Source: Saccharothrix sp. NRRL B-16314 (GTDB lineage Bacteria; Actinomycetota; Actinomycetes; Mycobacteriales; Pseudonocardiaceae). Taken from it: a stretch of DNA of 64,000 bases. A program made the translations under genes and the position numbers. A model generated the notes under the pieces. That model did not search any database. It was given only the letters and a program-made list of their open reading frames with translations, and was not told the origin of the DNA. The first letter of the stretch is position 1. Every line of letters begins with the position of its first letter. Positions 59,486-64,000 of this stretch are shown piece after piece. The stretch is from the NCBI RefSeq assembly GCF_000716595.1, contig NZ_JNXC01000017.1, positions 1 through 64,000 on the forward strand. The letters run 5' to 3'.

Positions 59486-61005
59486 CCGTGCTCCCCTCTC
59501 GCCAACGCCTGGCGCACCGCGTCCTGGTACACCCGCACGGCCTCGCGGGCGGCGGCCACGTCGAACGGCTCGGCGGCCAGCGACGCGTGCGCCTTGCGGT
59601 AGGCCGCGGCGGTGCCGATGTGCTCCACGAGCCCGCCGTCGCCCGCTTTCGCCTGCCACGCGTCCAGCAGCCCGCGCAGGTCGGACCTGGTGCTCTCGTC
59701 CTGCCGCGCGGCCGTCCGCGCGTCTTCGGCGCGGGCGACGGCGCGGTCGAACCGGGGCAGCTGCTCGGCCACCAGCGCCCAGTCCTCGGCGGCGGCCCGG
59801 CGCAGGGCGGTGAGGCTGATGCGCAACCTGCCGGCGTTGCCGGCGGGTTCGGCCCGGAGCAGCGCGGTGACGCGTTCGGCCAACCCGTCGAGCCGGGCGG
59901 TGACCGCGTCCCGGGCCAGGGCGCGGGCGGCGGCGATGCTCGCGGAGTCGTCCTGGCGGAAGCCGAAGACGAGTCGCGCGCCGCTGGTCACCATGGGCCG
60001 GAACACCTCGTCGAGCAGGGCCTGCGGCTCGTCGGCCTGGTCGATGCCGTCCACGACGATGGTCATGGGCGGGGTGCCGGCCTGGACGCGTTCGGTGCTG
60101 GAGCCGTGGACGGCGAGCCCGGCGCGGTCCACGATGCGCCGGGACACCTCTTCGGCGGTGAGGCCTTCGACGTCCATGGCGAGGTCGGGCTCGGGGGAGC
60201 CGCCGACGCCGGACAGCGCCACCGCCTGCCGCAGGTCGGCCAGCTCGTCCCCGACGATGATCAGCACGGCCGCGCCGTCCTGCCGTCGACCGAGCCAGTC
60301 CACCACCTCGCGGACGCGTGCGGCGACGCGGGTGCCCGTGGCGGCCGACGTGAAGAGCGGGTCGATGCCGCTGTCGCCCTGCACCCACTCGGAGATGAGC
60401 GGGAGGTGCGCCTCGATGGCGGCGACGGGCAGCATCCACGAGAGCCCCGCGTCGTCGTCGGTGTACTCGCTGACCACGATGCCGATGATGTGCCCGGTGG
60501 CGTCGTCGGCGACCCCGGACCCGCTGAACCCGGCCCGGACGCGCTGCTCGCCGACCGAACGGCGGTTCATCTGGAGCCATTCGGACCCGGCCCACGCGGC
60601 GACCGTCATGCGCGCCCAGACCCCGATGTCGAGCCCCTTGCCGTTCGGGTAGCCGAGGGCGTGGACCTGCCGGTCCCAGGTGAGGGCGGTCCGGTGGAGC
60701 ACCGCACCGGCTCCGGGCGGCGGGTCGGTCGCCAGCTTGAGCACGGCCACGTCCCCGCGGTCGACCCCGTGCGCCGGCACGCAGGCGATGATGCGGGCGT
60801 TGACGGCGGGGGAGCCGCGCAAGCCGACCAGGTCGACGGTGAGGTCCTTGGCGGCAAGCGCGACATGAGCGCAGGTGAGGACGTGCCCGCGGGGTAACAG
60901 GACACCGGCGCCGAGCACTTCACCCCCGTACCGGGCACGTAGCCGGACCCGCCACCCCTCGGCCCCGTGGGCGAACGGCCCGGTGCCTCCCCTACCGGCC
61001 ATCAT
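59482..61005 (-). CDS. Trypsin-like serine protease with helical effector region
   Basis: 507 residues with no signal peptide, so it acts in the cytoplasm. Residues ~15-215 are a trypsin fold with the triad His in LTCAHVAL, Asp in GVDRGDVAVLKL and Ser in AGFSGSGVADD. Residues ~230-400 form an alpha/beta domain (AAVLIIVGDELADLRQAVAL, MTIVVDGIDQADEPQALLDE) that may be a small, P-loop-less NTPase-like or receiver-like fold. The C-terminus is helical. It is the first gene of the four-gene operon; its ATG sits almost without a leader, after GTTCGGGA. Substrates are unknown. Confidence 0.8.
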   Translation of the reverse strand: MMAGRGGTGPFAHGAEGWRVRLRARYGGEVLGAGVLLPRGHVLTCAHVALAAKDLTVDLVGLRGSPAVNARIIACVPAHGVDRGDVAVLKLATDPPPGAGAVLHRTALTWDRQVHALGYPNGKGLDIGVWARMTVAAWAGSEWLQMNRRSVGEQRVRAGFSGSGVADDATGHIIGIVVSEYTDDDAGLSWMLPVAAIEAHLPLISEWVQGDSGIDPLFTSAATGTRVAARVREVVDWLGRRQDGAAVLIIVGDELADLRQAVALSGVGGSPEPDLAMDVEGLTAEEVSRRIVDRAGLAVHGSSTERVQAGTPPMTIVVDGIDQADEPQALLDEVFRPMVTSGARLVFGFRQDDSASIAAARALARDAVTARLDGLAERVTALLRAEPAGNAGRLRISLTALRRAAAEDWALVAEQLPRFDRAVARAEDARTAARQDESTRSDLRGLLDAWQAKAGDGGLVEHIGTAAAYRKAHASLAAEPFDVAAAREAVRVYQDAVRQALARGEHG

Positions 61006-61216
61006 TCCCGAACGATAAAGCAGGGGCGGCGAAGAGGATCACCGTTCCGCACAACCCGACCCCGTTCGGCGTAAAGCGGGACACTTGCCGCCGACCGGTG
61101 CGATATCGGTGGTTTCGCCGGTCACCCACCCTGTTGGTGGCTGCGAGCCGACTTCGCGCGCCACGATTCGGGCCACGCCGCACAAATCCACCCTTTCAGC
61201 AGCGATGGAGAAGTCC

Positions 61217-62089
61217 ATGCGATTGCGCAGCGCGATTCTCGGCGTCCTGGTCGTGGTCGGTGCTTTGACCACGGCGTCGACCGGCTCGGCGTCAACCGGT
61301 TCGGCGTCAACCGGCTTGGCGTCCACCGGCGCACCACCTTCGGCCACGGGCGGATCGGGGCCGTACTCCGCCGGTTACGAGACGACCTTCCGGTTGTCGA
61401 ACCACACGATCTACCGGCCCGATACCCTGCCCGCGGGGATCAAGCTGCCGATCGTGGCGTGGGGCAACGGCGCCTGCCGCGCGGACGGGACCTGGTTCGA
61501 GAACATCCTCACGGAGTGGGCCTCGCACGGGTTCCTGGTCATCGCTAACGGCCGTCCGGGCGGGTCCGGGTCGACCGATTCGGACATGCTCGTGGACGCC
61601 ATCGACTGGGCGATCGCGGAGAACTCGCGGTTCGGCAGCAAGTACCGGGGCAGGATCGACACCACCAAGATCGCGGTGATGGGTCAGTCCTGCGGCGGCA
61701 TCGAGACCTACGAGGTGGCCGCCGACCCGCGGCTCACCACGACCGTCCTGTGGAACAGCGGCCTGCTGAACGACTCGCAGAACTATTTGTTGCAGCGCCT
61801 GCGGGTGCCGATCGCCTACTTCATCGGCGGACCGGACGACATCGCCTACCCGAACGCGATGGACGACTGGCAGCGGCTGCCGGCGGGCCTGCCCGCGTTC
61901 ATGGGCAACCTCGACGTCGGGCACTACGGCACGTTCGCCGAACCCAACGGCGGCGAGTTCGGCCGGGTCGGCGGCCACTGGCTGAAGTGGCACCTCAAGG
62001 GCGATCAGGCGAGCAGGGCGCAGTTCGTCGGCACCGACTGCGGGTTGTGCCGCACCGAGTGGGACGTGATGCGGAAGAACCTCGGCTGA
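61217..62089 (+). CDS. Secreted alpha/beta hydrolase
   Basis: 290 residues. A signal peptide (RLRSAILGVLVVVGALTTAS) is followed by a short low-complexity stretch of STGSA/STGLA repeats. The hydrolase has an oxyanion/N-terminal GNGACRADG region, the nucleophile elbow VMGQSCGGIE, a later Asp in FIGGPDDIAYPN and the His in NLDVGHYGTF. It resembles extracellular PET-hydrolase/chlorophyllase-like esterases of actinobacteria. GGAG lies 8 bases before the ATG at 61217; an ATG four codons earlier (61205) would lack such a site. The substrate is unknown. Confidence 0.82.
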   Translation: MRLRSAILGVLVVVGALTTASTGSASTGSASTGLASTGAPPSATGGSGPYSAGYETTFRLSNHTIYRPDTLPAGIKLPIVAWGNGACRADGTWFENILTEWASHGFLVIANGRPGGSGSTDSDMLVDAIDWAIAENSRFGSKYRGRIDTTKIAVMGQSCGGIETYEVAADPRLTTTVLWNSGLLNDSQNYLLQRLRVPIAYFIGGPDDIAYPNAMDDWQRLPAGLPAFMGNLDVGHYGTFAEPNGGEFGRVGGHWLKWHLKGDQASRAQFVGTDCGLCRTEWDVMRKNLG

Positions 62090-62105
62090 CCACCGGCGTG
62101 GTCAG
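62086..62105. terminator. Hairpin between convergent genes
   Basis: CTGACCAC, loop CGGC, GTGGTCAG: a perfect 8-bp stem that starts in the hydrolase stop codon and ends in the stop of the opposing ligase gene. It is a likely bidirectional terminator. Confidence 0.6.
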
Positions 62106-63556
62106 GGTTTCCACTCCCGCACCACGTGCCGGCGCAGCTTGCCCGATCCGGTGCGCGGCAAGGACTCCACGAACACCACCCGGCGTGGAACCTTGTACGC
62201 CGTGAGGTGGCGACGGGCCAAGGAGGTCAGGTCGTCCTCCAGCTCGTCGTCGCCGACCGGCGAGTCGACCCGCACCACGTAGGCGCGCAACCGGAACGTC
62301 CCGTCGTCGTCCGCCACCGCGCACACCGCCGCCTCGCGCACCAGCGGGTGACTCCCGAGGAGGTGCTCCACTTCCAGCGGGTGCACCTTGATCCCGCCGA
62401 CGTTCTCGATGTCGTCCAAGCGGCCGGTGACGCGCACGAACCGGTCCGCGTCGATCGAGGCCAGGTCGCCGGTGGAGTACCAGTCCTGCGCGCGCTCGAC
62501 CTCGCCGTCGTCATCGACGCCGAGCGTGATGGTCGGTCCGCGCACCTGCAACCGGCCCACCACGTCGGGCTCCACGGGGTCGCCCGAATCGTCCACCACG
62601 CGCACTTCGAACGGCGGCAGCGCACGCCCGACCGTGCCCACCCTGCGTGCGCCCGGGGTGTTGTGGGTGAACGCCTGGCCGACCTCGGTGGTGCCGATCC
62701 CGTTGAGCAGCCGGTCGCCCAGCACGGCCATCAGCCGCTCCTCCACCGCCGTCGACAGGACTTCGCCACCGGCGGCGGCGATGCGGAGGTCGGCCAGCCG
62801 GTCCCGATCGGGGTGGGCGACGAGCCGGCTGTAGAACGTCGGCACCGCGAACAACGCGGTGACGCCGTACTTCTCGACGATCGCCAACACGTCCTCGACC
62901 TGCGGGGGATTCGGGTTCAGCACCACGAGGCTCCCGCTCATCAGCGGGTACAGCAGGGAGTTGCCCAGGCCGTAGGCGAAGTACAGCTTGGACACCGAGT
63001 GGACGACGTCGTCCGGTCCCAGCCCCAGCGCGGGCACGGCGAACGTCCGGTGGTGGACGATCGGGTCGCCGTGCAGCTGCGGGCACAGCCTGGGCACGCC
63101 GGTGGTGCCCGAGGTGAACGTCGCGTACGCCTGGTCGTCCCCGGCGCGCGGTGCGGGCGGGATCGGTTGCGCCCCTTCGAGTTCGGTGAAGGTGGTCACG
63201 GGGGCGTCGCCGCGCAGCGACCGCCGGTCGTCCGGTCGGCACACGACCAGCGCCGGTCGGGCGGTGCCGAGGACCCGGTGCAGTTCGTCCGGGTGCAGGC
63301 GGGGGTTGATCGGCACGGCGACCGCGCCGAGGTGGACGGCGCCCAGGAACGTGAGGATGAAGTCCGGCCCGTCGTCCAGGAGGATCGCGACCCGGTCACC
63401 GGCCTGCACGCCCGCGCGGACCAGGGCGCCGGCCACGCGGGCCGCCCCGGCGTACACGTCGAGGTGGGTCAGCACGGCGCCGTCCACCTGGTAGGCCGGT
63501 CGGTCCAGCCACCCTCCGGCGGCGGCTGCGGCGCGCATCGCGTAGACCAGGTTCAT
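62102..63556 (-). CDS. Benzoate-CoA ligase-like AMP-forming enzyme
   Basis: 484 residues of the ANL superfamily, closest in pattern to benzoate/4-hydroxybenzoate-CoA ligases: NPRLHPDELHRVLGTARPAL, YATFTSGTTGVPRLCPQLHG, SVSKLYFAYGLGNSLLYPLM, GIGTTEVGQAFTHN, YSTGDLASIDADRFVRVTGR, ENVGGIKVHPLEVE and the catalytic Lys in LPRTGSGKLRRHVVREW. The Lys usual in TSGTTGxPK is Arg here. An aromatic or short acyl acid is the expected substrate (inference). Its neighbour is an oxidoreductase fragment at the window edge. Confidence 0.83.
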   Translation of the reverse strand: MNLVYAMRAAAAAGGWLDRPAYQVDGAVLTHLDVYAGAARVAGALVRAGVQAGDRVAILLDDGPDFILTFLGAVHLGAVAVPINPRLHPDELHRVLGTARPALVVCRPDDRRSLRGDAPVTTFTELEGAQPIPPAPRAGDDQAYATFTSGTTGVPRLCPQLHGDPIVHHRTFAVPALGLGPDDVVHSVSKLYFAYGLGNSLLYPLMSGSLVVLNPNPPQVEDVLAIVEKYGVTALFAVPTFYSRLVAHPDRDRLADLRIAAAGGEVLSTAVEERLMAVLGDRLLNGIGTTEVGQAFTHNTPGARRVGTVGRALPPFEVRVVDDSGDPVEPDVVGRLQVRGPTITLGVDDDGEVERAQDWYSTGDLASIDADRFVRVTGRLDDIENVGGIKVHPLEVEHLLGSHPLVREAAVCAVADDDGTFRLRAYVVRVDSPVGDDELEDDLTSLARRHLTAYKVPRRVVFVESLPRTGSGKLRRHVVREWKP

Positions 63557-63623
63557 CCCACTGCTCTCCCAGTTCCGGCCCGCCCGTGCCGCCGGGCGGG
63601 GAACGTCTCACGAACGCGGGTCG

Positions 63624-64000
63624 TCATCGGTCCGCCGCGCCGGCGAGGAGCGCCGACACCTCCGAACGCCACACCGGTACCAGGCCGAACAGCCCGCCGG
63701 CCGCGTCCAGGTCGGTCAACGGCACCGGTCCGCCGCGCAGGGCACCGACGAAGTCCGCGTACGAGCCGTGCGCCGGTGACGCCACGAGGTCCGCGGTCAG
63801 CGCGCCGTCCGTGCCCGTGACCGAGATGGTGAACCTGGGCTCGCCCCGGCTCACCTCGACCGTCCCGGTCACGCCGCCGGCCACCGCCACGGCACGTACC
63901 AGGTCGGGGGTCGCTTCCACCGTCCGCACCCCGGTCACGGGCGCGCCGAGCACCCGTTCGACTGCGTCCAAGACGTCCGGGCCGAGCCCGGTCACCAGGT
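63624..64000 (-). CDS. Gfo/Idh/MocA-like oxidoreductase, C-terminal part (cut by window edge)
   Basis: About 125 residues are visible and the frame is still open at the edge, so the start lies outside. The pattern GEPRFTISVTGTDGALTADL followed by FVGALRGGPVPLTDLDAAGG and VPVWRSEVSALLAG fits the C-terminal beta-sheet domain of Gfo/Idh/MocA NAD(P)-dependent sugar or cyclitol dehydrogenases. The nucleotide-binding domain is not in view, so the assignment is tentative. Confidence 0.55.
   Translation of the reverse strand, partial: LVTGLGPDVLDAVERVLGAPVTGVRTVEATPDLVRAVAVAGGVTGTVEVSRGEPRFTISVTGTDGALTADLVASPAHGSYADFVGALRGGPVPLTDLDAAGGLFGLVPVWRSEVSALLAGAADR

Noticed and set aside
1..64000. tRNA or rRNA genes, insertion sequences, integrases or phage genes
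   Set aside because: None was recognised by reading; no transposase or integrase motif and no convincing cloverleaf was found. A tRNAscan/Infernal run would be decisive.

Overview
This is a very GC-rich window with dense, translationally coupled genes, GTG/ATG starts and many secreted proteins carrying LAxTG-type sorting signals. Together with a SARP regulator, a PknG/GlnX/GlnH set and 'anchored-repeat' ABC transporter genes, this points to a filamentous actinobacterium. A Pseudonocardiales genus such as Saccharothrix, Actinosynnema or Lentzea is the best guess; this is an inference, as no rRNA gene is present.

Layout. 1-265: 3' end of an HNH endonuclease. 359-11035: a compact thiopeptide cluster of the lactazole type, with a SARP regulator facing away, a 53-residue precursor ending in a Cys-rich core with four consecutive Cys, a stem-loop, and then six coupled enzymes (glutamylating dehydratase, pyridine synthase, E1/RRE-like protein, YcaO cyclodehydratase, an extra SagB-like protein, and an elimination-dehydrogenase fusion). 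11052-16467 (minus): a small acidic protein and a fully overlapping operon of an ectoine-synthase-like enzyme, an AMP-ligase/methyltransferase fusion, a flavin monooxygenase and an MFS exporter, which looks like a small uncharacterised natural-product locus. 16718-25491: secreted and wall-related enzymes (GH43, an LAxTG surface protein, an EEP-phosphatase/beta-lactamase fusion, a GH3 glucosaminidase) and a phytanoyl-CoA-type dioxygenase. 25508-31790 (minus): ureABCFGD with a lipase/EF-hand fusion coupled to its end. 32069-41389: a zinc-type 'anchored repeat' ABC transport locus with seven copies of one surface domain (choice-of-anchor M / TIGR03769) and three Zur-box-like palindromes. 41512-49356: an Eis-like acetyltransferase, a zinc alcohol dehydrogenase, small proteins, a GT4 glycosyltransferase and an amylo-alpha-1,6-glucosidase. 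49488-52801: a DUF4157 effector-like protein with a probable cysteine-protease C-terminus, a membrane protein and a lipoprotein. 53033-61005: GlnX-GlnH beside a convergent operon of trypsin-like protease, PknG-like kinase, VWA protein and a Trypco1/CU044_2847 protein. 61217-64000: a secreted alpha/beta hydrolase, a benzoate-CoA-ligase-like enzyme and the edge of a Gfo/Idh/MocA-type oxidoreductase.

How the genes work together. The thiopeptide genes form a self-contained pathway: azole formation, Ser/Thr glutamylation and elimination, then [4+2] pyridine closure. The precursor differs enough from lactazole that a 29-membered ring with a thiazole-rich tail is predicted. The zinc locus combines a transporter with surface proteins sharing His-x-His motifs, as if metal were captured at the wall and passed inward. 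The last large block joins the GlnX/GlnH extracellular amino-acid sensor to a PknG kinase that sits in an operon of protease, VWA and Trypco1 parts otherwise known from predicted conflict or signalling systems.

The most promising undescribed systems are the CCCC-core thiopeptide and the orphan ectoine-synthase-like operon.
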